From NCBI RefSeq assembly GCF_025751535.1, contig NZ_JAOWLC010000007.1, positions 62,001 through 126,000 on the forward strand: DNA of 64,000 bases, written 5' to 3'. The notes below the pieces were generated by a model. That model saw only the letters and a program-made list of their open reading frames with translations. It made no database searches and was not told the DNA's origin. This DNA is from Lentibacter sp. XHP0401. Its GTDB lineage: Bacteria > Pseudomonadota > Alphaproteobacteria > Rhodobacterales > Rhodobacteraceae. Positions 1-8,517 of this stretch are shown one piece after another. Within the stretch, counting starts at the first letter, position 1, and each line of letters begins with the position of its first letter. The translations under genes and the position numbers were made by a program.

Positions 1-760
1 TCAGGTTAAAGTTATGCGAGCCACCAAACACATGGCTCCACGGCAGCCAATCCACAATGCACGGTGGCGCATCACCCAAAAACGGCAGCGCCCCACGCAG
101 CTGCGCTTGGTTCACACACATCATCTCCTGCGTGGTCAAAACGCCCTTGGGTCGTGAGTTCGATCCGCTGGTCATCAATATCTTCGCCAGCGTTTTGGGT
201 CCGACTTGTCCATAAGCCACCTCAAGCGCACCGCTCACAGGTGTCGCACACATCAAGTCAAGATCAGCGGCGCTCACCCGCTCGGCCTTCACAAGCTCAA
301 GGGCCGCGCCAAAACGCTCAAGGTCTTCCGCATAAACAAGGGCCGGTTTTACATCCCGCGCAACCTCGGAAACCCGCCCACGCGCCTCGGGGATCAGTGC
401 ATATTGTTCCGTCAACGGCACAAGCGGCACACCGACATACTGCGCCGCCAGCGCCAACAACCCATGGCGCACAGAATTACCCGACAAAACAAGAATGGGC
501 GTATCGGCCGTTAGTCCACGTTGCAAAAGCGCGCTCGCAATCCCCTGAACTTTGTCCAGAACCTCAGCGTAGCCCAGTGTATACCACCCCGCACCTTGTC
601 GCTCGGCAAGGAACACCCGTTCAGGTGCGGCCTCGGCCCAATGATGCAGCCAAATACCCGTCTTTTCGGCCACAGGCCCAAGCGGATGCCCGGAGCGTAA
701 ATGCAATGTCCCGTCCACGTCGCGGCCAACACGCACCCGATGAGGCAAATAACGCGTCAC
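1..760 (-). CDS. Feruloyl-CoA synthase-like AMP-forming acyl-CoA ligase (3' end beyond the window)
   Basis: Reading the minus strand from a GTG at 760 gives about 253 codons without a stop up to the window edge. Residues near the visible end contain the adenylation P-loop TSGSNSRPKGV, followed by DWLPWSHVFGGSHNFNL, which is typical of the feruloyl-CoA synthase branch of ANL ligases. The N-terminus (LRSGHPLGPVAEKTGIWL, then a WAEAAPERVFLAER segment) also fits that branch. Such enzymes activate hydroxycinnamates or other aromatic acids with ATP and CoA in the cytoplasm. The frame upstream is closed by the TAG of the preceding gene, so GTG 760 is the first usable start. The gene is probably co-transcribed with the hydrolase upstream. 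The exact acid substrate is not shown, and the C-terminal lid domain is missing from the window. Confidence 0.8.
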   Translation of the reverse strand, partial: MTRYLPHRVRVGRDVDGTLHLRSGHPLGPVAEKTGIWLHHWAEAAPERVFLAERQGAGWYTLGYAEVLDKVQGIASALLQRGLTADTPILVLSGNSVRHGLLALAAQYVGVPLVPLTEQYALIPEARGRVSEVARDVKPALVYAEDLERFGAALELVKAERVSAADLDLMCATPVSGALEVAYGQVGPKTLAKILMTSGSNSRPKGVLTTQEMMCVNQAQLRGALPFLGDAPPCIVDWLPWSHVFGGSHNFNL

Positions 761-763
761 AGC

Positions 764-1462
764 CTATTCCGCGGCCGTCAGCTCAAACATCACACCCTCA
801 AGCCCGTCAATCTTGCCGCTGATCTTGTCACCGGCCACAACTGGCCCAACGCCCGCAGGCGTGCCCGTCAGAATGATGTCTCCCGCGCCCAGATGATAAT
901 ACTGCGAAAGATGAGAAACGATCTCGGCACAGCTCCAAACCATATCGCCAAGACTCGCATCCTGCTTCACCGCGCCATTCACCTCAAGATGAATGCGCCG
1001 GTCAGCCAACGCATCAAACTCCGAAGCTTTCGTAAGCGGGCCGAGCACAGCAGAGCCCTCCACATCCTTGCCGAGCGACCATGGCCTGCGGTTGTCTTTC
1101 CCGTCTTGCTGGCGGTCGCGCCGCGTCATATCAAGCGCTGAACCGTAAGCGTAGATTGCCGCCTGCGCTTCGGCTTCACTGGCGCGAAACACAGGTCCGC
1201 CCAGCACAAAAGCAAGTTCCATTTCGTGATGATAATTCTCTGTTCCGGGCGGGTAAGGCAACACCGCCCCGCTTTTCACCGCATGGGCCACCTGCTTCGT
1301 GAAATACCAAGGCGCCTCGCGGTCAACTTCACCGCCCATCTCGGCGGCATGGGCAACATAGTTGCGCCCCACACAAAATATCCGCCGCACAGGATAAAGC
1401 CTGGCCTCGCCCTGCACCTCAAGCGCAAAGACCTCTGGCGCATCAAATATGTAGTCGCTCAT
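764..1462 (-). CDS. Fumarylacetoacetate hydrolase (FAH) family protein, acylpyruvate hydrolase-like
   Basis: The protein has 232 residues, the usual size for single-domain FAH enzymes that hydrolyse C-C bonds of acylpyruvates such as fumarylpyruvate. FCVGRNYVAHAAEMG is the signature N-terminal segment, and HHEMELAFVLGG carries the metal-binding glutamates. DMTRRD carries the matching aspartate, and LTGTPAGVGPV closes the fold. The ATG at 1462 is preferred over a start at 1504 because it follows a GAGGGAGA ribosome site. The gene ends two bases before the aromatic acyl-CoA ligase start, so the pair is likely one operon, and the neighbour suggests a job in aromatic-acid catabolism. Substrate assignment is inference. 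Confidence 0.85.
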   Translation of the reverse strand: MSDYIFDAPEVFALEVQGEARLYPVRRIFCVGRNYVAHAAEMGGEVDREAPWYFTKQVAHAVKSGAVLPYPPGTENYHHEMELAFVLGGPVFRASEAEAQAAIYAYGSALDMTRRDRQQDGKDNRRPWSLGKDVEGSAVLGPLTKASEFDALADRRIHLEVNGAVKQDASLGDMVWSCAEIVSHLSQYYHLGAGDIILTGTPAGVGPVVAGDKISGKIDGLEGVMFELTAAE

Positions 1463-1519
1463 GGCATTCTCCCTCTTCTGACCCAGCTTTAACGAAGGTC
1501 GCACCGAGGGAAAAGCCGC

Positions 1520-2029
1520 TTACTTCTTCTTTACATACTGCGTGAGAATAACAATGCGCTGGCCCTCAACGCGGCCTTCGATGTGCTCGGGGTTGTCAGC
1601 CACAAGGCTGATACCGCGCACGGCCGTGCCGCGCTTGGCGGTGAACCCCCCGCCTTTAACGGGCAAATCCTTGATCAGAACGACAGTATCACCCTGCGAA
1701 AGCGACACACCGTTGGAGTCCTTGTGCGCGCTCTCGGCAGCGACATTATCCGCCCAGGCCTGCGTCTCTTCATCAAGGTAAAGCTGCTCTGCCAAATCCT
1801 GCGCCCAGCCCTCGGCACTCAGCCGCTTGAGCATCCGCGCAGCAATCACTTGCACCGCAGGCTCCTCGCTCCACATCGCCGAAGCCAGCCCGCGCCAGTG
1901 GTTGGCCTCCGGCTCGCCGGCGATCTGCTCGGCACAAACAGCACAGACCATCGCCTGCGCGCCATGCGGCCCGCCCTCGACATCAACGGCAATCAAATCA
2001 ACATCGGCAGAGCATAGCGGGCAAGTCAT
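1520..2029 (-). CDS. PhnA domain protein (YjdM-type zinc-ribbon protein)
   Basis: This is a 169-residue protein. It begins with a zinc-ribbon, CPLC at residues 3-6 and CAVC near residue 30. It ends with a PhnA domain containing SLSQGDTVVLIKDLPVKGGG and the closing ILTQYVKKK. The family (PhnA/YjdM) was named from the E. coli phosphonate operon, but no enzymatic role in phosphonate use is established, and no other phn gene is visible here. It is a stand-alone gene between the FAH family gene and a small membrane protein, all on the minus strand. Confidence 0.85.
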   Translation of the reverse strand: MTCPLCSADVDLIAVDVEGGPHGAQAMVCAVCAEQIAGEPEANHWRGLASAMWSEEPAVQVIAARMLKRLSAEGWAQDLAEQLYLDEETQAWADNVAAESAHKDSNGVSLSQGDTVVLIKDLPVKGGGFTAKRGTAVRGISLVADNPEHIEGRVEGQRIVILTQYVKKK

Positions 2030-2084
2030 GGGGCAATCCTTAAGTTGGTTTGCCCCGCCTTACAGGCTCTCGCGGGCAATGTCT

Positions 2085-2270
2085 TCAGCTGTTCTCATAA
2101 ACCGCTTTGGCCACATACCATGTCACCGGAATTGACACGACAAAGCCCAGAAGCGCCGAAAGCAGAACAGGCTGGAGCGTATCATAGCCCATTGTCAGGG
2201 CCGCAACCATTGCAACGCCAGCAAGCGTTGTGCCGATGAACAAATGAAATATTAGCGCGATACGAAGCAT
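2085..2270 (-). CDS. Small two-helix membrane protein, conserved hypothetical
   Basis: The 61-residue protein consists almost entirely of two hydrophobic segments, about residues 3-24 (IALIFHLFIGTTLAGVAMVA) and 32-55 (VLLSALLGFVVSIPVTWYV), with a short polar tail. The ATG at 2270 is chosen over one at 2291 because AAGGGACA lies just upstream. As far as I recall, similar short proteins are widespread in Rhodobacterales and sometimes carry the mistaken label CTP synthetase. There is no glutaminase or synthetase domain here. Function is unknown; it is probably an inner-membrane protein. Confidence 0.65.
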   Translation of the reverse strand: MLRIALIFHLFIGTTLAGVAMVAALTMGYDTLQPVLLSALLGFVVSIPVTWYVAKAVYENS

Positions 2271-2355
2271 AGCTGTCCCTTTCCGTGGCATAGCAATTAA
2301 CGTGACTCTAGGCGCAGCCCGACGCGCGGTCTTTGATCTGGGTCAGATATCCGCG

Positions 2356-2670
2356 CTACTTGGCGCAAGCGGCACAGAGCGGCGTCGCAGGCAAAAGCGC
2401 AAGCCGCGCCTCGGCAATCTCGCCACCGCATTTCTGGCACTCGCCATATGTGCCGGCTTTCACACGGTCCAGAGCCGCATCAATCCGGCGCACCTCGGCC
2501 AACTCCTGCGCGCCGAGAGCTTCAAGCACCTCGTCGCCCTGCCGCTCGGCAGAACGGTCTTCCCAGTCTTTCGAGGGCGGCTCGTCAAGCGCATCCTCAA
2601 CCTCTTCCAAATGGGCCGTAAGCTCCGCCCGCCGCGCCAGAAGAGTTTGTTTTGCTTGTTCAATGTCCAT
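2356..2670 (-). CDS. DksA/TraR family C4 zinc-finger protein (short form)
   Basis: The 104-residue protein has a helical N-terminal half (EQAKQTLLARRAELTAHLEE) and a C-terminal CQKCGG...LCAAC zinc finger with all four cysteines. DksA proteins bind RNA polymerase through the secondary channel and adjust stringent-response promoters. This one is shorter than E. coli DksA (151 residues), like the TraR or small DksA-like forms. The ATG at 2670 is chosen because GGAGG lies seven bases upstream, whereas the in-frame ATG at 2685 would consume that site. Whether it binds polymerase and potentiates ppGpp is inference. Confidence 0.85.
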   Translation of the reverse strand: MDIEQAKQTLLARRAELTAHLEEVEDALDEPPSKDWEDRSAERQGDEVLEALGAQELAEVRRIDAALDRVKAGTYGECQKCGGEIAEARLALLPATPLCAACAK

Positions 2671-2791
2671 CAGAAGGCCTCCCATCGGGTTTCAGCAAAC
2701 AGGGTGTGCCAGAATGAAGCCACGCGCTTTGATTTGGGTCAAGGAGGAGAGTTTGCAGAGCAGCGCACCCGAACCGAGGGGCAGGAAGCGA

Positions 2792-2843
2792 AGCGCCCGC
2801 CCCGTGGGGGCGGTTCGGGCGCTGCCAAATCAGAGATTTGGCA
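2792..2843. repeat. Compound inverted repeats beside an AT-rich gene
   Basis: Two perfect hairpins lie side by side. AGCGCCCG (2792-2799) pairs with CGGGCGCT (2815-2822) and encloses a smaller CGCCCC/GGGGCG arm. TGCCAAATC (2823-2831) pairs with GATTTGGCA (2835-2843) across a three-base loop. They sit eight bases past the stop of the minus-strand gene at 2852, so they could end its transcript, although no strong T-run follows on that strand. The stacked GC-rich arms look like a dispersed intergenic repeat. No second copy was found by eye in this window. Confidence 0.5.
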
Positions 2844-2851
2844 TTTAGCGG

Positions 2852-3463
2852 TTAAAGTTTACCAAGTTCTTCCATCAACTTATCGTAGTGCGGATCATCT
2901 TGCTTCAACTGGAATAGGCCCAAATCCTCGGCAGAAAAAGAAGTGAAACTATAACCGATATCCTGCCTCATTCGCTTTAACACTAAGGCTGCTGCCGCAA
3001 TGGCCGGTGCCAGTTTTACTGCCAGTTCTTCATCCTCAATAGTTGTTGCAGAAAAATCATTGAGAATGCGCCGAAATCTTGCGTAGGCATCTATAACAGC
3101 GTCAGACCCCCATAAAACCAGTTCTTTTTGGAAAGTGTAAATTTCTTTAGCCATCCATCTAGGTTCGTTCGGCTTATCAATTACAACTGAGTTACCCATT
3201 GCAGAAAAGTAGAAATCAAAGAACCGCTCATAGACTTTAATTTTCTCTATGTTAATTCTAGATTTTCGTTCGCGCTCTTGTTCAAAAATTCGCCCAACAA
3301 GCAACGTAAACACACCAACAAACGCAGCAATCGCTGCAGCTTTCACTGTGTCAGTTGCTTCTGAGAACACGTCCCAAATGATTGGCAGCACACAATAGGT
3401 CGTGATGCCAAGAAGAAGAAGCACCCCCCCTCTAACAATGAATAATTTTGCCCTTTTCAACAT
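2852..3463 (-). CDS. Unknown protein with two N-terminal membrane helices and a helical cytoplasmic domain
   Basis: The 203-residue protein has two hydrophobic segments (about 11-31, GGVLLLLGITTYCVLPIIW, and 40-59, AAAIAAFVGVFTLLVGRIF). A charged stretch, EQERERKSRINIEKIKVYERF, follows, then a helical domain with KELVLWGSDAVIDAYARFR. The KVYE...LWGSD.V...Y..FR pattern recurs in many bacterial proteins of unknown function, as far as I recall. The DNA is clearly AT-richer than its neighbours and the gene stands alone between dksA-like and lepA, so recent transfer is likely. No function can be assigned. Confidence 0.7.
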   Translation of the reverse strand: MLKRAKLFIVRGGVLLLLGITTYCVLPIIWDVFSEATDTVKAAAIAAFVGVFTLLVGRIFEQERERKSRINIEKIKVYERFFDFYFSAMGNSVVIDKPNEPRWMAKEIYTFQKELVLWGSDAVIDAYARFRRILNDFSATTIEDEELAVKLAPAIAAAALVLKRMRQDIGYSFTSFSAEDLGLFQLKQDDPHYDKLMEELGKL

Positions 3464-3598
3464 ACTACCCTTGAACCTTTTTCAGACTAGTTGGCCATCC
3501 GTCTTCAACACCAAACCCACTGCGCTCCACCAGCGCCGAGCGGTCACGCGCACCGCATGGCTATACGCTGCCTCCCACCGTCACTCAAAACAAAAAGC

Positions 3599-5398
3599 TT
3601 AGCTGTCCATCTTCAGCGCCGAAATAAACGCTTCTTGCGGGATATCCACTTTCCCGAACTGGCGCATTTTCTTCTTACCGGCTTTCTGCTTGTCGAGCAG
3701 CTTGCGCTTGCGTGAGGCGTCCCCGCCGTAGCACTTGGCCGTCACGTCCTTGCGCATCGCCGACAGCGTTTCGCGGGCAATCACCTTGCCCCCAATCGCC
3801 GCCTGAATCGGGATTTTGAACATGTGCCGCGGGATCAGGTCTTTGAGCTTCTCCACCATAGCCCGCCCGCGCATATCGGCGCGGTCGCGGTGCACCATGG
3901 TGCTCAAGGCGTCCACAGGCTCGTCGTTCACCAGAATAGACATCTTCACCAAGTGGTCCTGACGGTAGCCCATCATCTGATAGTCAAACGAGGCATAGCC
4001 CTTGGTCACGCTCTTCAAGCGGTCGTAAAAATCAAACACAACCTCGTTGAGCGGCAGGTCATACACAACCATGGCACGGCTGCCCGCATAGGTCAGGTCC
4101 ATCTGGATACCACGGCGGTCCTGGCAAAGTTTCAGCACGTCACCCAAGTATTCATCAGGCACCAGAATGGTCGCCTTGATGCGCGGCTCTTCCAAGTGGT
4201 CCACCACAGACAGGTCGGGCATGTCAGCAGGGTTGTGCAGCTCGGCCATGCTGCCGTCTTTCATGTAAACATGGTAAATAACGCTCGGCGCGGTGGTGAT
4301 CAGCTCGATGTCATACTCGCGCTCGATACGGTCGCGGATCACCTCAAGGTGCAACAGCCCGAGGAAGCCACAGCGAAAGCCAAAGCCCAGCGCGGCAGAT
4401 GTTTCCATCTCGTAGCTGAAGCTCGCATCATTCAGAGCCAGCTTCTCGATCGCGTCGCGCAGGTCTTCAAATTCGGCACTGTCCACAGGGAACAAGCCAC
4501 AGAAAACAACAGGCACAGACGGCTTGAAGCCCGGCAGCGCCTTTTCGGTTGGCCGCTTGTCATGGGTAATCGTGTCGCCCACCTTGGTGTCGCGCACCTG
4601 CTTGATGCTCGCGGTGAGAAAGCCGATTTCCCCCGGTCCAAGCTCGTCCACAGGCTGCATCGCCGGGCGGAACACGCCGATGCGGTCCACATGATGCTTG
4701 GAGCCGTTCTGCATCATGGTGATGGTATCGCCCTTTTTGAGCACCCCGTCCATGATCCGCACCAGAACAATCACGCCAAGGTAACTGTCATACCAACTGT
4801 CCACCAACATGGCCTTGAGCGGCGCCGCACGGTCGCCCTTGGGCGCGGGCAAACGATGCACCACAGCCTCAAGCGTCTCCTTGATGCCAACGCCCGTCTT
4901 CGCCGAAACCTGAATAGCGCCGGAAGCGTCAATCCCGATCACATCTTCGATCTGCTCGGCCACACGGTCACATTCGCTCGCGGGCAGGTCGATCTTGTTG
5001 AGCACAGGCACAATCTCGTGGTCCGCATCAATCGCCTGATACACGTTGGCCAGCGTCTGCGCCTCAACACCTTGGGTGGAGTCAACAACAAGCAAAGAGC
5101 CCTCAACCGCCCGCATCGAGCGCGAGACTTCATAGGCAAAGTCCACGTGGCCGGGCGTGTCGATCAGATTGAGAACATATTCCTCACCGTTCTGCGCCGT
5201 ATACTCAATACGCACGGTGTTGGCCTTAATGGTAATCCCACGCTCGCGCTCGATGTCCATCGCATCCAGCATCTGCTCCTTCATATCCCGAGCAGCGACT
5301 GTATTCGTCTCCTGAATAAGCCGGTCGGCAAGCGTGGATTTCCCGTGGTCAATATGCGCCACGATCGAGAAATTGCGTATGTGAGCTAGGTCTGTCAT
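3599..5398 (-). CDS. lepA: Elongation factor 4 (LepA), ribosomal back-translocase GTPase
   Basis: The 599-residue length matches E. coli LepA exactly. The GTPase domain shows AHIDHGKST (G1), the RGITIK switch, DTPGHVDF (G3) and NKIDLP (G4). EF-G-like domains follow, and the LepA-specific C-terminus ends in [22 protein letters not shown]. LepA acts on the ribosome during initiation and elongation, particularly under ionic or cold stress. ATG 5398 starts [10 protein letters not shown], the standard family N-terminus, and is preferred over a TTG 36 bases upstream. The gene appears to be monocistronic. Confidence 0.98.
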   Translation of the reverse strand: MTDLAHIRNFSIVAHIDHGKSTLADRLIQETNTVAARDMKEQMLDAMDIERERGITIKANTVRIEYTAQNGEEYVLNLIDTPGHVDFAYEVSRSMRAVEGSLLVVDSTQGVEAQTLANVYQAIDADHEIVPVLNKIDLPASECDRVAEQIEDVIGIDASGAIQVSAKTGVGIKETLEAVVHRLPAPKGDRAAPLKAMLVDSWYDSYLGVIVLVRIMDGVLKKGDTITMMQNGSKHHVDRIGVFRPAMQPVDELGPGEIGFLTASIKQVRDTKVGDTITHDKRPTEKALPGFKPSVPVVFCGLFPVDSAEFEDLRDAIEKLALNDASFSYEMETSAALGFGFRCGFLGLLHLEVIRDRIEREYDIELITTAPSVIYHVYMKDGSMAELHNPADMPDLSVVDHLEEPRIKATILVPDEYLGDVLKLCQDRRGIQMDLTYAGSRAMVVYDLPLNEVVFDFYDRLKSVTKGYASFDYQMMGYRQDHLVKMSILVNDEPVDALSTMVHRDRADMRGRAMVEKLKDLIPRHMFKIPIQAAIGGKVIARETLSAMRKDVTAKCYGGDASRKRKLLDKQKAGKKKMRQFGKVDIPQEAFISALKMDS

Positions 5399-5689
5399 GG
5401 ATTGGGATATGATGTGGAATTCAAGCCCCGTCAAGCTAAGTTACCAAGGCTTGTGCGCCTGTTTGGCAGCAAAATCCTCTCTTCGTTTGCTTTCCCTGAT
5501 AAACCCCCTTCCTCTTTCCAAAAATATCCAAATCCGACAGCACACCCACAAACCAGCCCTCTCCAGCGGAGCGCCCCGCGAAAGCCACAACCAAAGCGCA
5601 AGACCTCACGCGCTTGTCATTGAAAATCGGCGCAACTTCGGCCATAACAGGGCAAAACGGGCAGCATAGCCCAAATGAGAGCAGTAACC

Positions 5690-6040
5690 ATGACCAAATT
5701 TTTCGCCCTGGCCTCCCTTGTCTTCCTCGTTGCCTGTGGCGGCGGTGGCTACAAATCCGCCGACCGCTATGCCCGCGTCTCAGCCCCGAGCACAGCGTCC
5801 GGCCCCATTTCCCGCGCGTGCATGGCCTCCGATCGCAAGGCCCGCTCTTCACAACTTTGCGGCTGCATTCAAGCGGTAGCCAACATGAGCCTTTCAAGCC
5901 GTGACCAGTCCCTCGCAGCGTCATTCTATCGTGATCCGCAAAAAGCGCAGGACATCCGCCAGTCCGACAATCCAAACAATGAGCGTTTCTGGAAAAAATA
6001 CCGCGAATATGCGGACACCTCCGAACAAATCTGCGGCTAG
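5690..6040 (+). CDS. Small conserved lipoprotein
   Basis: The 116-residue protein starts at an ATG preceded by AATGAGAG. Its signal peptide, MTKFFALASLVFLVAC, has a clear lipobox (LVAC, cysteine 16) followed by GGGG. The mature part contains CMASDRKARSSQLCGCIQ and a QSLAASFYRDP helix, with cysteines spaced as in a group of Rhodobacterales proteins of unknown role. It is probably anchored to the membrane facing the periplasm. It converges on the HisD-family gene with one base between the stops. Function is unknown. Confidence 0.75.
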   Translation: MTKFFALASLVFLVACGGGGYKSADRYARVSAPSTASGPISRACMASDRKARSSQLCGCIQAVANMSLSSRDQSLAASFYRDPQKAQDIRQSDNPNNERFWKKYREYADTSEQICG

Positions 6041-6041
6041 G

Positions 6042-7343
6042 CTACCCCACCGCCAGCCGCTTCTTTGGCACCAAGCCGTCAAGCCTCAGCTCTGCCGCCC
6101 GGGCGTGTCCTTCCATGCCTTCGTGGCGCGAAATACGCGCTGTCACCCGCGCCAGCTCGGGCAACGCTTCGCCGTCCACACGTTGCCACGTCACGGTTTT
6201 CAAAAACTTATGGACAGACAGCCCCCCCGTGTAGCGTGCAGCCCCCGAGGTGGGCAGCGTGTGGTTCGGCCCTGCCGCCTTGTCACCAAAGCTCACAGTC
6301 GTCTCTGCCCCCAAAAACAGCGAGCCATAGCAGGTCAGCGCCCCCGCCCACCAGTCCAGATCAGCGGCCTGCACATGCAAATGCTCTGGCCCATAGCGGT
6401 TTGAAACCCCGGCCATTTCGCCGCGCGATCCGCACAAAATCACCTCGCCCAAATCACGCCAGGCCGCACTTGCCGCCGCGCTGTTTACAGGCGGCAACTC
6501 TGCAATCAACTCAGGCACGAGCCTCATAACATCCCGCGCCAAAGCCTCGCAGTCTGTCACAAGCCACACTGGCGAATTGTCTCCATGCTCTGCCTGCGAA
6601 ACAAGATCCCAAGCCACCGTATAAGCATCAGCGCTTGCATCCGCGATCACCATACTGTCAGTCGGCCCCGCAAACATATCAATCCCGACAGGTCCGAACA
6701 TCTGCCGCTTGGCCTCGGCCACATAAGCGTTTCCCGGCCCGATCAAAATATCGGCAGGCACGGCGCCAAACAGCCCGCCCGCCATAGCGGCAATGCCCTG
6801 CACACCACCCATAGCAAGGATACGGTCCGCACCTGCAAGCTGCATCGCATACAAAATCGCGGGGTGTATCCCTTGCGTAGGCTTGGGCGGCGAACAGGCC
6901 GTGATATGCGCCACACCCGCAACCTTCGCTGTGGTGATCGTCATCAAAGCACTGGCAATATGCGCATAGCGCCCACCGGGCACATAAGCCCCGGCTGCTC
7001 TCAAAGGAATAAGCTTCTGCCCCGCAAAAAGCCCTGGCCGCAGTTCCACTTCCATTTCACTCACAGTCGCAAGCTGCGCCTCGGCAAAACGGCAGATATT
7101 CTCATGCGCCCAAGCTATATCATCCTTCAGGCCCTGCGGAACCGAGCGCACCGCCTCTGCAACGGCCCCTTCACTCACAACAACGTCACCGTCCCAGCCA
7201 TCAAGCCGCTGGGCATAGTCGCGCGCAGCACCCTCGCCACCGGCCTTGATCCGCGCCAGCATCACCGAAACCGTATCGGCCACATCAGCTCCGGCCTCGG
7301 CCCCGGCAGCTTTGTTGGATGATTTGAGATAACGGATGGTCAT
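6042..7343 (-). CDS. HisD-family zinc dehydrogenase, probably sulfopropanediol 3-dehydrogenase (HpsN-like)
   Basis: The 433-residue protein has the histidinol dehydrogenase fold. SQAEHG supplies Gln and His zinc ligands, GPEHLHV holds the catalytic Glu-His pair, and GDKAAGPNHTLPT and EGMEGH supply the remaining ligands. Several segments depart from biosynthetic HisD and match what I know of HpsN, which oxidises (R)-2,3-dihydroxypropane-1-sulfonate to sulfolactate with NAD+. These are the MTIRYLK start, RYAHIASALM, ADLDWWAG, and GGLSVHKFLKTVTWQR. ATG 7343 has an AGGAGCG site. There are no his genes beside it. A true HisD or another paralogue remains possible. Confidence 0.75.
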   Translation of the reverse strand: MTIRYLKSSNKAAGAEAGADVADTVSVMLARIKAGGEGAARDYAQRLDGWDGDVVVSEGAVAEAVRSVPQGLKDDIAWAHENICRFAEAQLATVSEMEVELRPGLFAGQKLIPLRAAGAYVPGGRYAHIASALMTITTAKVAGVAHITACSPPKPTQGIHPAILYAMQLAGADRILAMGGVQGIAAMAGGLFGAVPADILIGPGNAYVAEAKRQMFGPVGIDMFAGPTDSMVIADASADAYTVAWDLVSQAEHGDNSPVWLVTDCEALARDVMRLVPELIAELPPVNSAAASAAWRDLGEVILCGSRGEMAGVSNRYGPEHLHVQAADLDWWAGALTCYGSLFLGAETTVSFGDKAAGPNHTLPTSGAARYTGGLSVHKFLKTVTWQRVDGEALPELARVTARISRHEGMEGHARAAELRLDGLVPKKRLAVG

Positions 7344-7481
7344 AGCTTCGCTCCTGTCACAGAGCGACATTTCAGCTCGTCCCGACCTCACAAATCAAGT
7401 GTCACACGGCGCAAGCAGCCAAAGCCGCCGCCTTTTTTCGTACCGCAAAAACCCGTGTTCATGCTTTCTGAAAACCCGGGG

Positions 7482-8456
7482 TTAACCGCCCAACTTTTCC
7501 AACGCCTCGGCAGCGGCAGCGGAGGGCGTGATCTCTCCCGTCTCAACCTGTGCAGCCAGCGCATCCATAACTGCGCGCATGTCACCCGTCTGTAACCGCG
7601 CCAGAAGCCCTTGGCGCACATCTTCCGCAAACCAGTGCCGCGCCTGTCGCGCGCGGGTGGCGTCAAAATGCCCGTTCGCCTGCCGCCAGCCGGAAAGCTC
7701 CTGCATCGCAGCCCAAGCCTCTGCCAGCCCGTGCTCCTCAACCGCCGAAACAGTCATCGCCTTGGGGTAACCCTCAGGGTCTTGCGCCCGCTTGCGCAAG
7801 AGCCGCAAAGCCCCCGAATAATCCGCACAGGTCCGCGTTGCCGCGGCCTTGAGGTCGCCATCCGCCTTATTCACAAGTATCAGATCGGCCATTTCCATAA
7901 TGCCCCGCTTCACCCCTTGAAGCTCGTCGCCCCCCGCCGGAGCAAGCAGAAGCACAAACAAATCCGACATCTCGGCAACAACTGTCTCCGACTGGCCCAC
8001 ACCCACAGTTTCGATCAAAACCACATCAAATCCCGCCGCCTCGCAGAGCGCCACAGCTTCCCGTGTGCGCCGTGCCACACCACCAAGCTGCGTCTGGCTC
8101 GGAGAGGGGCGGATAAAGGCGTTCCGCTCACGGCTCAGATGCTCCATCCGCGTCTTATCGCCCAGAATAGAGCCGCCCGAGCGCGCCGAACTCGGATCAA
8201 CCGCCAGCACAGCCACACGCAGCCCCGCCTTCACAAGCATGAGGCCAAAACTCTCGATAAACGTCGACTTGCCCACACCGGGCGTGCCCGACAGCCCGAT
8301 GCGCAAGGCCTGCCGCCCCGCCCCTTTCAGCCGCTCCAATAAGTCACGCGCCTGCTCTCGGTGGTCTTCGCGGCCACTCTCCACAAGCGTAATCGCCCGC
8401 GCCAAAGCCCGCCTATCTCCGCCGATAATCTTTTCTGCGATCGCCTCAATATCCAT
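7482..8456 (-). CDS. meaB: Methylmalonyl-CoA mutase-associated GTPase MeaB (ArgK family)
   Basis: The 324-residue G3E GTPase has a Walker A motif, SGTPGVGKSTF, and DPSSARSGGSILGDKTRM as the switch region. It also has ETVGVGQSE, NKADGD (G4) and a C-terminal helical dimerisation segment. MeaB guards adenosylcobalamin-dependent methylmalonyl-CoA mutase, gating cofactor loading and preventing inactivation. ATG 8456 gives the family length and the expected MDIEAIAEKIIGGDRRAL start; a longer open frame upstream overlaps the divergent helicase start. The methylmalonyl-CoA epimerase gene lies far away at 60.8 kb, and the mutase itself is not in the window. Confidence 0.95.
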   Translation of the reverse strand: MDIEAIAEKIIGGDRRALARAITLVESGREDHREQARDLLERLKGAGRQALRIGLSGTPGVGKSTFIESFGLMLVKAGLRVAVLAVDPSSARSGGSILGDKTRMEHLSRERNAFIRPSPSQTQLGGVARRTREAVALCEAAGFDVVLIETVGVGQSETVVAEMSDLFVLLLAPAGGDELQGVKRGIMEMADLILVNKADGDLKAAATRTCADYSGALRLLRKRAQDPEGYPKAMTVSAVEEHGLAEAWAAMQELSGWRQANGHFDATRARQARHWFAEDVRQGLLARLQTGDMRAVMDALAAQVETGEITPSAAAAEALEKLGG

Positions 8457-8517
8457 GGTGCAAGATATGCCCTCTTTGCCGCTTGATTGTCCAGCCCGCG
8501 CCATGCTCCATAGGCTC

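Noticed and set aside
64-822. 252-codon plus-strand frame at the left edge
   Set aside because: It lies opposite the acyl-CoA ligase, whose P-loop and FCS motifs read cleanly on the minus strand.
2085-2270. Possible CTP synthetase fragment
   Set aside because: That label is used for look-alike small proteins, but the sequence is two membrane helices with no amidotransferase or synthetase motif.
3824-5389. Long open frame of 521 codons on the plus strand opposite lepA
   Set aside because: It is the exact antisense of the conserved lepA coding sequence, rich in His and Arg with no domain; GC-rich third positions open such frames by chance.
6042-7343. Biosynthetic histidinol dehydrogenase HisD
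   Set aside because: The fold and catalytic residues fit, but the N-terminus and C-terminal GGLSVHKF segment match the HpsN type better and no other his gene is adjacent.
8065-8517. Upstream extension of the hrpB frame by 151 codons
   Set aside because: It runs antisense through meaB; the helicase family starts at the MQTLPIHEAL segment and a shorter start gives the normal length.
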